From NCBI RefSeq assembly GCF_029542085.1, contig NZ_CP107036.1, positions 1,736,001 through 1,800,000 on the forward strand: a stretch of DNA of 64,000 bases. The letters run 5' to 3'. This document shows, piece by piece, positions 34,151-43,869 of this stretch. This DNA is from Sphingobacterium sp. ML3W (GTDB lineage Bacteria; Bacteroidota; Bacteroidia; Sphingobacteriales; Sphingobacteriaceae). The notes under the pieces were generated by a model. That model did not search any database, was not told the origin of the DNA, and saw nothing but the letters and a program-made list of their open reading frames with translations. Within the stretch, counting starts at the first letter, position 1; every line of letters begins with the position of its first letter. The translations under genes and the position numbers were made by a program.

Positions 34151-34861
34151 ATGGACATTACAAAAGAAGATAAAATTATCCGCGCTTTTGAGAACAAAAC
34201 ATGGCAGGAAATTAAGGTTAAAGATTCATGGCAGATTTTTAAAGTCATGTCAGAATTTGTGGACGGGTTTGAAAAATTGGCTAAAATTGGCCCCTGTGTA
34301 TCCATATTTGGTTCGGCACGCACACCACGTGAACACAAATATTACCAAATGGCTGTAGATATCGCCGCGCTACTAACTGAACGTGGATATGGTATTATAT
34401 CTGGAGGTGGCCCGGGGATTATGGAAGCTGCGAATAAAGGTGCTTATGAGTCTGGCGGAAAATCCGTGGGTTTGAATATTGAACTTCCATTTGAACAATT
34501 TCACAACAAATATATTGATCGGGATAAACTACTTGAGTTCAAATACTTTTTTGTACGAAAAGTAATGTTTATGAAATACTCCCAAGGTTATATCGTTATG
34601 CCTGGTGGCTTTGGAACAATGGATGAACTCTTTGAAGCGATTACCTTGATTCAAACAGGTAAGATTGCCCGCTTCCCAATTGTATTGGTTGGTTCGGAGT
34701 ACTGGAAAGGCCTTATGGACTGGGTGCAAAATACCATGTTATCAAACAAATATATCAGTGAAGAAGATCTCAAACTTTATCGCATCGTTGATACAGCTGA
34801 AGAAGCAGCAGATCATATCTTCCGTTTCTATGATAAATATCTGTTGAAACCAAACTTCTAA
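34151..34861 (+). CDS. LOG-family (TIGR00730) nucleotide-binding protein
   Basis: 236 residues. The LOG signature is complete: SIFGSARTP near residue 58, GYGIISGGGPGIMEAANKGA (about 79-98), and VMPGGFGTMDELFEA (about 152-166). Characterised relatives are cytokinin riboside 5'-monophosphate phosphoribohydrolases or AMP nucleosidases, so nucleoside monophosphate hydrolysis is the best guess. Cytoplasmic. It is monocistronic, with a strong terminator after it. Confidence 0.93.
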   Translation: MDITKEDKIIRAFENKTWQEIKVKDSWQIFKVMSEFVDGFEKLAKIGPCVSIFGSARTPREHKYYQMAVDIAALLTERGYGIISGGGPGIMEAANKGAYESGGKSVGLNIELPFEQFHNKYIDRDKLLEFKYFFVRKVMFMKYSQGYIVMPGGFGTMDELFEAITLIQTGKIARFPIVLVGSEYWKGLMDWVQNTMLSNKYISEEDLKLYRIVDTAEEAADHIFRFYDKYLLKPNF

Positions 34862-34883
34862 TCGCTATAACATTAAATAAAAC

Positions 34884-34925
34884 ACAAAAAAGAGTATCTA
34901 AATAATTTGGATACTCTTTTTGTGT
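34884..34925 (+). terminator. Rho-independent terminator
   Basis: ACAAAAAAGAGTATC pairs with GATACTCTTTTTGTG around an AT-rich loop, directly after the LOG gene, followed by TTTT. Confidence 0.88.
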
Positions 34926-35586
34926 TTTCATGCACACGCCATCTATCTGCAGCCTTCCATCCTAATGAAAATCAGGCCTATCCTAGCATTAAAGCTTTTT
35001 TTTCGCATTGACGACTACTTCACTTCGTGTTTGTCAGGCATAAATAAATAGCATTTTAACCTTAAACAAAAAGAAATATTTCAAATACATCAGTTAAAAA
35101 AAAGCACAACCTATCAGTTCGTTCGATGCAGGTATATAGCGGTCTCACTTCCCCAGTACGGATATAGTACCTCTTAAGTACAGATAAAGCACAGATAAAG
35201 TACCATTTTGTTACAAAACGAAATGTACTTTAACAGTGCTTTAAACGAGGTATTAGACTACTGAAAACAGATAAAATACAAAAATTGACGCCTTTATCCA
35301 TTTTAACTACTAGATAACCAAACCTAACACAATAAAGCGCATTCAGCTGTATATAAGAGCAGCGTCCACCGCAACGATTATTCATCCTTTCAGATCTTCT
35401 AACCAAGCTCAACGTCTAGCTTATTTACTGAAAAACGAACTATAGTCCGAGAGGCCAAAACAGACAATACCTTATACAATTGGGCTGGCAATATTAATTT
35501 TAAAAATTGGAATATTCCTAATTTAGTAACTACATTTACAACACAAATTATATAGTCAGATAACATAACCGAAGAAAAACAGATTA
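34926..35586. other. Non-coding region with inverted repeats
   Basis: 661 bp without a supported gene. It contains a nested inverted repeat (separate entry) and the promoter of the sigma-factor gene. Short frames on the minus strand (35230-35743) lack start signals and coding character. Confidence 0.5.
35168..35252. repeat. Nested inverted repeat
   Basis: TACCTC (35168) pairs with GAGGTA (35247-35252), AAAGCAC (35186-35192) with GTGCTTT (35236-35242), and inside these AAAGTAC with GTACTTT plus ATTT/AAAT. The left arm also holds direct copies of AGATAAAG(C/T)AC. The structure could be a small RNA, a leftover of a small mobile element or a regulatory site; no gene is tied to it. Confidence 0.6.
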
Positions 35587-36153
35587 TTGTCTCAGATGAA
35601 AGATAGTGGGAGCCATTCGGATGAAGAGTTGATTCTATTGATTCAACAGGATGATAATATCGCTTTTGAAGCATTGTATGAGCGCTACTGGAAGAAGCTC
35701 TACTATCAGGCTGCCCGAAAAACAGATTCGCTGGAGGATGCACAGGAAATCGTTCAGAATATCTTCACTTCTATTTGGCTCCGAAGACAGCAATTGCATA
35801 TAGAGAGCAACGTCTCCTCCTATCTCGCTGTCGCTGTGAAATACAAGGTCTTTAAATATCTGGCACAGCGTTATAAACGAGAAGCCTTTCAGCAGGATAA
35901 TGATTGGGTGGATTTTGATAACTCCACCGAAGATTGGCTTCAATTTGAGGAATTGCGGGCCCGGTTGGAACAAGTTGTCTCAACCTTACCCGAGAAATGC
36001 CAGCTTGTTTTCAAACTATCCCGTGAACAAGGACTGACTTACAAACAAATTGCGGATGAACTTGATATCTCCGTGAAGACAGTTGAAACCCAATTAAGTC
36101 GTGCCCTAAAAAAAATACGCACTGGTATTCAGCGATTTCTGATTACTTTATAA
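35587..36153 (+). CDS. ECF sigma factor (FecI-like)
   Basis: 188 residues. Sigma region 2 (ALYERYWKKLYYQAARKTDS, then AQEIVQNIFTSIWLRR) and region 4 (STLPEKCQLVFKLSREQGLTYKQIADELDISVKTVETQLSRALKK) are clear. It belongs to the Bacteroidota group typically paired with FecR-like anti-sigma factors and TonB-dependent receptors. The next gene, 66 nt downstream, is that anti-sigma factor, and the following SusC has the STN domain needed for signalling. It likely drives its own locus. Confidence 0.95.
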   Translation: MSQMKDSGSHSDEELILLIQQDDNIAFEALYERYWKKLYYQAARKTDSLEDAQEIVQNIFTSIWLRRQQLHIESNVSSYLAVAVKYKVFKYLAQRYKREAFQQDNDWVDFDNSTEDWLQFEELRARLEQVVSTLPEKCQLVFKLSREQGLTYKQIADELDISVKTVETQLSRALKKIRTGIQRFLITL

Positions 36154-36219
36154 TTTTTTCTACCCGGCTGTCAGGGTACCTCCATATTTCGGGAACTATA
36201 TAGAAAATAACCCCTAAAT

Positions 36220-37359
36220 ATGGTTGATAACAATCAATTTGAAATTAAGCAATTAGCTTATAAATGGCTTCAAGGCACCTGTACGGAAGAAGAAGAGACG
36301 TATTTACTGCAATGGTATAAAGAAAATAGTGAAGAACCCCTCCCTATTCCCGAGCAAATCGCAACAAGTGAGCAAGAGCTTAAGGAACGTTTATTTTCGA
36401 ATATCAAACAGCAAATAGAAAGCTCCAAAATCAAACCGATTTCCAGATGGTACAAATTGGCTGGAATTGCTGCTGCATTGTTACTCCTATTTGGACTTCC
36501 GCTTTATCTCGTACAGCACACGGGCTATGAGCAAGTAACGAAAATAGCTACAGTTCAAAAAGAGGTTCATCCTGGGACAAAAGCTGCTGTATTAACCTTA
36601 GCAGATGGAACCAAAATAGATCTATCCGACAATAAACAGCATATTCTCCATCAAGATGCAAAGGTAAAGATCACGACGACTGCCGAAGGTACGGTTCAAT
36701 ATCAGTTTACAGCCGGTAACAGTAATCCTGGTCATAGAACAAATACCATAGAAACACCGATTGGTACAGAATATAATATCATACTTGCAGATGGCAGTAA
36801 GGTATGGTTAAATGCTGGCTCTAAATTGACCTTTCCCGAGACTTTCGCATCCAACAACAGGGAGGTAACATTGTCCGGTGAAGCTTATTTTGAGATTACA
36901 CCAGACAAGAAAAAACCTTTCTACGTCAATGCAGACCAGCAGATCATCCGGGTTTTCGGAACGCATTTTAATGTACAGTCTTATCCGAATGAGAACAACA
37001 GGACCACCCTTGTCGAAGGTTCAGTACAGGTGACACAATCTGGTCGATCCAAGATGTTAAAACCAGGACAGGCTGCACTCAGCAGGAATAACAATTTACT
37101 TGTCCAGGACGTGAACATTGAAGAAGCGATAGCCTGGAAAAATGGCTTCTTCTATTTCGAATCTACACCGGTCAAGGAAGCCCTGTCCGCTATAAAACGT
37201 TGGTATAATGTGGATATCATCTACAAAGGAACCAATGAAAAACGTGAACTGACCGGAAAAATAAAACGCAACTCCACCGCGCAACAATTGATTGAAACAC
37301 TCAACTTCCTAGATATTAAATGCCAATTAAAAAACAACAAAATTGAAGTAGAACTCTAA
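36220..37359 (+). CDS. FecR-family anti-sigma factor
   Basis: 379 residues. A cytoplasmic N-terminal sigma-binding part (about 1-80) is followed by one membrane segment (LAGIAAALLLLFGLPLYLV, about 84-102). The periplasmic FecR domain has TPIGTEYNIILADGSKVWLNAGS and the C-terminal DUF4974 has YFESTPVKEALSAIKRWYNVDI. It should hold the sigma factor until the outer-membrane SusC/STN signals substrate. Located between the sigma gene and susC, which fits the trans-envelope signalling cascade. Confidence 0.95.
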   Translation: MVDNNQFEIKQLAYKWLQGTCTEEEETYLLQWYKENSEEPLPIPEQIATSEQELKERLFSNIKQQIESSKIKPISRWYKLAGIAAALLLLFGLPLYLVQHTGYEQVTKIATVQKEVHPGTKAAVLTLADGTKIDLSDNKQHILHQDAKVKITTTAEGTVQYQFTAGNSNPGHRTNTIETPIGTEYNIILADGSKVWLNAGSKLTFPETFASNNREVTLSGEAYFEITPDKKKPFYVNADQQIIRVFGTHFNVQSYPNENNRTTLVEGSVQVTQSGRSKMLKPGQAALSRNNNLLVQDVNIEEAIAWKNGFFYFESTPVKEALSAIKRWYNVDIIYKGTNEKRELTGKIKRNSTAQQLIETLNFLDIKCQLKNNKIEVEL

Positions 37360-37395
37360 CGTATAAAAATATAGAACACATTTACCAACTAAATT

Positions 37396-40300
37396 ATGTA
37401 TAAAGTTACAACGAATCATTTTGCGCATAAACGGGCAAAACTATTTGGTGCCCTACTGGCCATCCAGTGCCTAGCGACTGTAAATAACAAGGCTATCGCC
37501 TTGGTGAGTCAATCCAAAATTAAATTACATGACAAAGAATATACATTAGCAAAGTTTGCGCGAGAAATCGAACGGCAAAGTTCCTACGTATTTCTTTACG
37601 ACAATTCTCAGATCAATGACAATCAAAAGATTCTGATCCATCATACGGACGGCTCCATTGAAGAGATTTTGAATGACAACCTAAAAGAACTATCGTATTC
37701 GTACAAAATCGTCAACAACACCATCGTATTAAAGAGGAAAATTGATATAGCCCAGGCAAATAATCAGACTGTCCAACAGCTGATCAAAGGGAAAGTTGTT
37801 GATATGGACGGAAAACCGCTAGCGGGCGTCACCATCCGAAATATAGATAATGGCCGTCAGGCCGAAACCAACAGTAAAGGCGAGTTTAGTATAGAAGGCG
37901 CACCGACACAACAACTAAGCTTTAGTTCTGTAGGTTATGAAACGGTAAATAATACGATCAGCAACAGCAACCCCTTGACGGTTCAACTGAAAACGGCAAA
38001 TAACCAATTGGAACAGATCGTTGTGATAGGTTTTGGAACTCAGAAGAAGAAAGATATTACTGGAGCGATTGCTACCATGAACACAAAGGATATTGAAGAC
38101 AGACCGGTAACCCAGTTAGCTAGTGCCATGGAAGGGAAAATGGCTGGAGTAGAAATCGTCAAATCCTCGGGTCAGCCACAGGCTGGTTTCTCTATCCGTG
38201 TACGCGGAACGTCGACAATCACGGCCGGTAGCAACCCCTTGTATATTCTGGATGGTGTTCCTACAGAAAATATCTCCGAACTCAACCCTTCAGATATACA
38301 GAGCATCTCGGTGTTAAAAGATGCCGCATCCGCAGCTGTCTACGGTTCTTCGGGTGCCAATGGCGTCGTCCTCATTACAACCAAACGGGGGAATAATGGC
38401 AAAACATTAGTAAATTTCGAAACTTATCAGGGTTTTTCAACAATCTGGAAAAGACCAAAGGTATTAAATGCTGCGCAATACAAAGATCTGATGACCGAAG
38501 TTGGAGAAACAGCCGATTGGTCCAAATATTCAGCCGACACCAATTGGCCAGACCAATTGTTCCGCATGGGGCATAGCCAAAAATATCAGGCCTCTGTACG
38601 TGGTGGTGATGAAAAGACCGGGTTTTACATCTCAGGATCGTATCAGAAAGATAATGGTACCGTGATTACAAATACAGTTAACAAAGTCAATTTCAAAGTC
38701 AATCTCGATCATCAGATCAACAAGATATTCAAAGTAGGAACGAGCATGTCTTATAACCGCTGGTATGATGTGGATATTCCCGAAAATACACGGAATGGTG
38801 TTATTATGAATGCTTATTTAGGTTCCCCAGTGATTGGAATCTACGGTGACAAGGGTGCATTTACCGTAGACCCTTTTTATACAGATCTTGATAATCCTGT
38901 TGCATTGGCTACCGGAAATGAACATTCTTATGTCAACAATAGATTTACCGGAAATATCTTTGCTGAGGCGAATATCCTCCCTGAACTAAAATTCAAAACT
39001 TTATTTGGCTACGAGAAATACAACAACCAATACCGTAGTTTTGTCGATCCATTTCGTACTACCGAAGGCCGGAAATATAAGGGAATGGCCCAGCTCGACC
39101 AGCAGGATAATCAGTATTGGATGTCTGAAAACACCCTAAACTATGATAAGACATTCAATGAAAAACATCACTTCACCGGTTTATTGGGGTATATTACCAC
39201 CAAAACACAAACAACAGGTTCAAGTATAAGTACGCAGAACTTCGCCAATCCAGCGATCCATACCGTTAATGGCGGATCGATGATTACAAGGATGCCTACT
39301 GCAAAGGATGCTGTAATTACGACTGTTTCTGGTATCGCCAAAATCGGTTATGATTATAATAGCACCTATTTATTCACGGCCAATTTAAGAGCAGATGCAT
39401 CTTCGGTATTTGGCCCCAACAACCGCTGGGGCTATTTCCCTTCCTTTTCAGCAGGCTGGCGCATATCAAATGAGGGTTTCTTCGAAGCCTGGAAAAATAC
39501 AGTCAACGATTTAAAGATCAGAGCAAGCTGGGGTAAAGTCGGAAACAGCCAGATACCGGCCTTCGCCTATCTTGGCTTAATAGATGTGACAGGATCGTAC
39601 GTCATTGGTGATCAGGTTGTACCGGGCTACACACCAATCACGCTGGACAACCCCAGCTTGAAATGGGAAACAACTAACCAGACAGATATTGGTCTTGATG
39701 CGAGCTTTCTAAACTCCCGATTGACTATTGCGGCAGACTATTACGCAAAGAAAACAGTAGGACTTTTACTTGATTCGCGTGTACCTTATAGTTCGGGATA
39801 TGCCAAAGTCCTCAGGAACCTTGGCGATCTACAGAACAAAGGTTTTGAATTTGAATTAAGTAGCCGGAATTTTGTCCAGGACTTCAAATGGAATACAACC
39901 CTAACCTTTGGTCTCAATCGCAACAAAGTTCTGAATATTGATGGCGGCACCTATTACGATGGTGATATCGACGGTCGTGGAAACAGTACCATCGCCAAAG
40001 AAGGTCTTGCTTTAGGTACCTTCTGGGGTTACGTAGCCAAGGGTGTCAATCCAGAAACCGGCGATATGATCTATCAGATGGCTGATCCCGATGCAGGCCT
40101 TCAGACGAGCGATATGGCTGTTATTGGTAATGCCACACCTAAATTTTCTTACGGGATGACAAACGATTTCAGTTACAAGAACTTTAATTTATCTTTTTTC
40201 TTGCAAGGTGTACAGGGTAACGACATCCTCAATGCAACACGTATTTATACAGAAGGTATGTGGGAGCCTCGAAACCAAAGTGCAGCAGTCCTTAACCGCT

Positions 40301-40665
40301 GGAGTCCAACAAATAAAAACAGCACGATGCCACGTCCCGATTTAAACACCACGGAGGATAATTACAACACCAAAATCTCTTCCCGATTTGTTGAAAAGGG
40401 ATCCTACCTCCGATTAAAATCGCTAACACTCGGCTATACCATACCCAAACAGGTCCTGGAGAAATGGAAAATTAATAAGCTGCGTTTCTATGTGACCGGT
40501 GAAAACCTATTGACTTTTACCAAGTACTCCGGTTTGGATCCCGAGGTCAGTATGTACAGTGCAACCAATCAAGAAGCTGTGAGCTCCAATATGTCTCCGG
40601 GTATTGATTTCGGTACTTCACCACAGGCACGCACCTTTATTGTTGGTTTAAACTTAACCTTTTAA
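37396..40665 (+). CDS. SusC/RagA TonB-linked outer-membrane receptor with STN domain
   Basis: 1089 residues. An N-terminal STN domain (about 40-115: KYTLAKFAREIERQSSY-like, then DNLKELSYSYKIVNNTIV) shows it can signal to FecR. Next come a carboxypeptidase-like regulatory beta domain (IKGKVVDMDGKPLAGVTI, about 132-215), the plug with LYILDGVPTENISELNP and AAVYGSSGANGVVLITTKRG, and the beta-barrel, ending in VGLNLTF with the C-terminal aromatic residue. It would transport a glycan or similar ligand with the SusD lipoprotein downstream (18-nt gap). The substrate is not readable. The leader before the signal-like segment is basic. Confidence 0.97.
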   Translation: MYKVTTNHFAHKRAKLFGALLAIQCLATVNNKAIALVSQSKIKLHDKEYTLAKFAREIERQSSYVFLYDNSQINDNQKILIHHTDGSIEEILNDNLKELSYSYKIVNNTIVLKRKIDIAQANNQTVQQLIKGKVVDMDGKPLAGVTIRNIDNGRQAETNSKGEFSIEGAPTQQLSFSSVGYETVNNTISNSNPLTVQLKTANNQLEQIVVIGFGTQKKKDITGAIATMNTKDIEDRPVTQLASAMEGKMAGVEIVKSSGQPQAGFSIRVRGTSTITAGSNPLYILDGVPTENISELNPSDIQSISVLKDAASAAVYGSSGANGVVLITTKRGNNGKTLVNFETYQGFSTIWKRPKVLNAAQYKDLMTEVGETADWSKYSADTNWPDQLFRMGHSQKYQASVRGGDEKTGFYISGSYQKDNGTVITNTVNKVNFKVNLDHQINKIFKVGTSMSYNRWYDVDIPENTRNGVIMNAYLGSPVIGIYGDKGAFTVDPFYTDLDNPVALATGNEHSYVNNRFTGNIFAEANILPELKFKTLFGYEKYNNQYRSFVDPFRTTEGRKYKGMAQLDQQDNQYWMSENTLNYDKTFNEKHHFTGLLGYITTKTQTTGSSISTQNFANPAIHTVNGGSMITRMPTAKDAVITTVSGIAKIGYDYNSTYLFTANLRADASSVFGPNNRWGYFPSFSAGWRISNEGFFEAWKNTVNDLKIRASWGKVGNSQIPAFAYLGLIDVTGSYVIGDQVVPGYTPITLDNPSLKWETTNQTDIGLDASFLNSRLTIAADYYAKKTVGLLLDSRVPYSSGYAKVLRNLGDLQNKGFEFELSSRNFVQDFKWNTTLTFGLNRNKVLNIDGGTYYDGDIDGRGNSTIAKEGLALGTFWGYVAKGVNPETGDMIYQMADPDAGLQTSDMAVIGNATPKFSYGMTNDFSYKNFNLSFFLQGVQGNDILNATRIYTEGMWEPRNQSAAVLNRWSPTNKNSTMPRPDLNTTEDNYNTKISSRFVEKGSYLRLKSLTLGYTIPKQVLEKWKINKLRFYVTGENLLTFTKYSGLDPEVSMYSATNQEAVSSNMSPGIDFGTSPQARTFIVGLNLTF

Positions 40666-40683
40666 CCATTTAATTTGAATAAC

Positions 40684-42234
40684 ATGAGATCTAATCTATA
40701 TACGTCGCTCACAATAGCCTTAATGGCATCCCTATCCTTCACTTCCTGTAAGAAGTTTTTGGATGTACAACCAACATCTACCGTAACCAGTGAAAATGCT
40801 TACCTGACAGGTGATAATATCGAAAAAGCGATGAATGGCGCTTACAACTCATTCATCGGAAATGGCACAAGACCAGGAAGTAATGCCAATTACTACCAAT
40901 GGGAGATGATTTTACAAACTGATATCCGCTCTGACAATGCACACGCTGCGGGTGGTGGCGAGATTGACTTTGGGCAAATTGATTTCAACACCATCACCAA
41001 TACCAATGATATGGTACGCAGGGACTGGGAAGAATTATATGGAGCCATTTCAAAATGTAATATTGTCATTGACAATGTGGGAAAAGTCACTGACCCCACC
41101 TTTTCAGAAGAGCGGCGTAAACAAATTTTAGGGGAAGCCTCCTTTTTGAGAGCTTTCCATTACTACCAGCTGGTCAAATTATATGGTGGTGTTCCACTGG
41201 AAAAACACTCGAACAGCACAGACCCAGAAGTCATCCGTATCAAAAGATCAACTGTAGAAGAGGTTTATGACTTTATAGATTCGGATTTACAAGTTGCCGT
41301 AAACAATCTACCAAACGGATTTGGCCAACCTTCCATCGACAAAGTTCGCGCAACAAAAGGTGCCGCAAATGCCCTCCTGACCAAGATATGGGCACAGCGC
41401 CCGGATCGGGATTACAACAAGGTTCTCCAATATGCAAATGCAGTAATTAACGGAAAAGGTGGCTATCAGCTGCTTCAAAACTATGCTGACCTCTTTGATG
41501 GCGCACACAACTACAACAATGAGTCAATTATAGAAATCCCATATGTTGCCGGAAGTCCCAATTTAAGTTGTTGGGGAGGTGCCTTCTTTTTCCCCGATCT
41601 GGATGGGAATGGACTGATCAATGAAAATGAATGGCGCAGATATGGCACTCCTTCTAAAGATCTTGTAGATGCTTATGACAAAGCGGGTGACACCAAACGA
41701 AAAAATGCCAATATCTGGTTCTTTTCTGTCCCTTGGGCTGATGAGTTTTGGAACCCTTGTGCTGATAGCAATACCAAAATCCCCTTTAATGTCAAGCAAA
41801 AACACGCCAATAGTTTTCAGAGTGGAGACCATTTCTACCTGCTCCGTCTGGCAGATATTGTTTTGTTAAAGGCTGAAGCTTTAAATGCCTTAGGCAATTC
41901 AAACGAAGCAATGAATACCCTTAACATCATCCGTCACCGTGCTGGGCTGCCCGACATCACAACAGGCAACGCAAGTCAGCTGAAATCTATTATACTCAAT
42001 GAGCGCCGATTGGAACTTGCTTTCGAAGGACAACGTTGGGATGATCTAAATCGCTATGGTGTTACGGTGGACGTTATGAACAAGCTGAACGAGCTCAAGT
42101 TTACCTGTAACGAAGGAAATGTAAGTGCCCCTACTCCAATAAAATATAATTTTAACCAAAATAGCCTCCTACTACCAATACCATTATTGGAAATGCAGGC
42201 AAACCCTAGCCTGACTCAAAATCCAGGCTATTAG
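40684..42234 (+). CDS. SusD/RagB-family surface lipoprotein
   Basis: 516 residues. The ATG at 40684 gives a lipoprotein signal with lipobox SFTSC followed by KKFLDVQPTS, the usual SusD start; a TTG three codons upstream is less likely. Helical repeats of the RagB/SusD fold follow (about 80-200), and the C-terminal region contains LLRLADIVLLKAEALNALG and ERRLELAFEGQRWDDL, typical of the family. It caps the SusC channel on the cell surface and binds the ligand. A strong terminator follows. Confidence 0.96.
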   Translation: MRSNLYTSLTIALMASLSFTSCKKFLDVQPTSTVTSENAYLTGDNIEKAMNGAYNSFIGNGTRPGSNANYYQWEMILQTDIRSDNAHAAGGGEIDFGQIDFNTITNTNDMVRRDWEELYGAISKCNIVIDNVGKVTDPTFSEERRKQILGEASFLRAFHYYQLVKLYGGVPLEKHSNSTDPEVIRIKRSTVEEVYDFIDSDLQVAVNNLPNGFGQPSIDKVRATKGAANALLTKIWAQRPDRDYNKVLQYANAVINGKGGYQLLQNYADLFDGAHNYNNESIIEIPYVAGSPNLSCWGGAFFFPDLDGNGLINENEWRRYGTPSKDLVDAYDKAGDTKRKNANIWFFSVPWADEFWNPCADSNTKIPFNVKQKHANSFQSGDHFYLLRLADIVLLKAEALNALGNSNEAMNTLNIIRHRAGLPDITTGNASQLKSIILNERRLELAFEGQRWDDLNRYGVTVDVMNKLNELKFTCNEGNVSAPTPIKYNFNQNSLLLPIPLLEMQANPSLTQNPGY

Positions 42235-42246
42235 TGACCAACCCGA

Positions 42247-42288
42247 GGCCGCTTTAGTTGAACTGAATTTACTAAAGCGGCCTTTTTT
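42247..42288 (+). terminator. Rho-independent terminator after susD
   Basis: GGCCGCTTTAGT (42247-42258) pairs with ACTAAAGCGGCC (42271-42282), followed by six T. It lies only 10 nt before the next start codon, so the downstream gene may be attenuated or read through. Confidence 0.92.
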
Positions 42289-42298
42289 ACATCAATTT

Positions 42299-43420
42299 AT
42301 GAACCGCTTTAAATCATTAGACATATTTCGTGGATTTACCGTTGCAGCCATGATACTGGTCAATAATCCAGGAAATTACCACCATGTATATCCGCAGCTG
42401 GAACATTCCGCTTGGCATGGCTGTACATTTACAGATCTTATTTTCCCCTTTTTCCTGTTCGCCGTAGGAAATTCAATGGCTTTCTCTTTAAAAAAAATAG
42501 AAGAAATCCCATCTGCGGTATTTCTAAAAAAAATCAGCAAAAGATTTCTATTATTATTTCTGATCGGCTTCTTATTAAATATTTTCCCTTTTGTGGAATG
42601 GAATAGCCAGCATCAGCTGGAGTGGCTGCCCATGGAAAAATACCGCTACTTTGGTGTTTTACAACGTATTGCCTTATGCTATTTTTGCAGTGCACTATTA
42701 ATCTATTACCTCAAAGACAAGGGAGCCGTTATCACGAGTATCTTTCTGCTACTTTTCTATTGGTTAATCTGCTATATAGCCAACCCCAATGATCCCTATA
42801 GCTTGGAAGGATGGTTTGGAACGGCTTTCGACGTCAAGCTTTTCGGTGCATCTCACCTTTATCATGGTGAAGGTAAAGCATTTGATCCCGAAGATATCTG
42901 GAGCGCACCCGCTGCAATCAGTCAAACTGTTTTTGGTTATATTACCGGAAAATATATTATTCAAAGATTAGCGGGAAAGAAAGAGTTGATCAGGCTATTT
43001 GCCTGGGGACTGGCCTTGATTGTAGCCGGATATTTATGGTCTTTTGCCTTCCCCATCAATAAAAAGATCTGGACCAGCAGTTATTGCCTATTCACAACCG
43101 GGATAGCCTTAGCTTTTCTGAGTCTGTTAATTTATCTGATTGAATTTCTAAAGATCAAAGGTCCGCTATACAGTGTGTTTGACGACTTTGGTAAGAACAC
43201 ACTTTTCATCTATTGTCTGAGTGGAATTGTTCCCAGCCTATGTGCCCTTATTTTGATACCAAATACAAAACAAAACCTCTGGGATTTTAGCTATCATGCG
43301 ATATTTGGAAACTGGACAAACCAAGCACTGGGATCAGTATTATTCGCCCTGTTCTTTGTTTTCCTCAATTGTTTAGTAGCCTTATTCCTCCGAAAAAAGA
43401 ATATCTACATCAAAATCTAG
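42299..43420 (+). CDS. HGSNAT-like membrane acyltransferase (DUF5009)
   Basis: 373 residues with about ten membrane helices. It resembles bacterial relatives of heparan-alpha-glucosaminide N-acetyltransferase/YeiB-type proteins: SLDIFRGFTVAAMILVNNPG, then HSAWHGCTFTDLIFPFFLFAVG and RYFGVLQRIALCYF. The conserved His of the HGSNAT-like acetyl transfer is likely within HSAWHG. Members move an acetyl group across the membrane to amino sugars. Placed directly after the SusCD pair, it may modify an imported amino sugar, which is inference. Confidence 0.85.
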   Translation: MNRFKSLDIFRGFTVAAMILVNNPGNYHHVYPQLEHSAWHGCTFTDLIFPFFLFAVGNSMAFSLKKIEEIPSAVFLKKISKRFLLLFLIGFLLNIFPFVEWNSQHQLEWLPMEKYRYFGVLQRIALCYFCSALLIYYLKDKGAVITSIFLLLFYWLICYIANPNDPYSLEGWFGTAFDVKLFGASHLYHGEGKAFDPEDIWSAPAAISQTVFGYITGKYIIQRLAGKKELIRLFAWGLALIVAGYLWSFAFPINKKIWTSSYCLFTTGIALAFLSLLIYLIEFLKIKGPLYSVFDDFGKNTLFIYCLSGIVPSLCALILIPNTKQNLWDFSYHAIFGNWTNQALGSVLFALFFVFLNCLVALFLRKKNIYIKI

Positions 43421-43489
43421 GTTTATTGAAGAAAAAAATTCGGTATTTTCTACTGTCTACAAAGTAGACAGCTCCAGCAGAACGACAAA

Positions 43490-43513
43490 AAAAAAGGGCC
43501 TAGGCCCTTTTTA
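43490..43513 (+). terminator. Rho-independent terminator
   Basis: AAAAAGGGCC-TA-GGCCCTTTTT at about 43491-43512. A second perfect hairpin, CTGTCTAC-AAA-GTAGACAG, lies just before it (43453-43471). Confidence 0.85.
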
Positions 43514-43640
43514 TATATAAAGATATGGATAAGATATACCGTAGCTACTTTTAGAAAACGCCCCATATTTGTTTACTAATTCCGCCATTACAGTATGCAT
43601 GTACTAAAGTAAGTCAAATTAACCCTATAGAGAAAAAAAC

Positions 43641-43664
43641 AAGGGGGGACAAAAGGGGGGACAA
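43641..43664. repeat. Tandem 12-bp repeat
   Basis: AAGGGGGGACAA occurs twice head to tail, in an otherwise AT-rich region. Read in one frame it gives KGGQKGGQ. The G-tract contrast with its surroundings is marked. Cause unknown. Confidence 0.7.
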
Positions 43665-43815
43665 ATCACAATAATTTGATATACAAACCATTACTGTTAC
43701 AAGATAAAATAGCCAAAAGTGCTTTTTTAACAAAAAGAACAAGGTCTAATTTCATCTCGCAAGCACTTTCCATCTATAGGAGCAACGACAGACGCTGTCT
43801 CTGTATATAAAAAAG

Positions 43816-43844
43816 AAGACCTGAGGTTGGGAGCCCCAGGTCTT
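43816..43844 (+). promoter_or_regulatory. Leader hairpin of susC type
   Basis: AAGACCTG (43816-43823) pairs with CAGGTCTT (43837-43844), with a further GG/CC pair inside and TTGGGAG as loop. Next comes AACTAACCAATTATTAACCTAAATTATG, a run I associate with leaders of SusC/TonB-linked genes in Bacteroidota (quoted here only as TTAACCTAAATTATG). Confidence 0.55.
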
Positions 43845-43869
43845 AACTAACCAATTATTAACCTAAATT

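Noticed and set aside
43641..43664. CRISPR-like repeat
   Set aside because: Only two adjacent 12-bp copies with no spacers and no cas genes.
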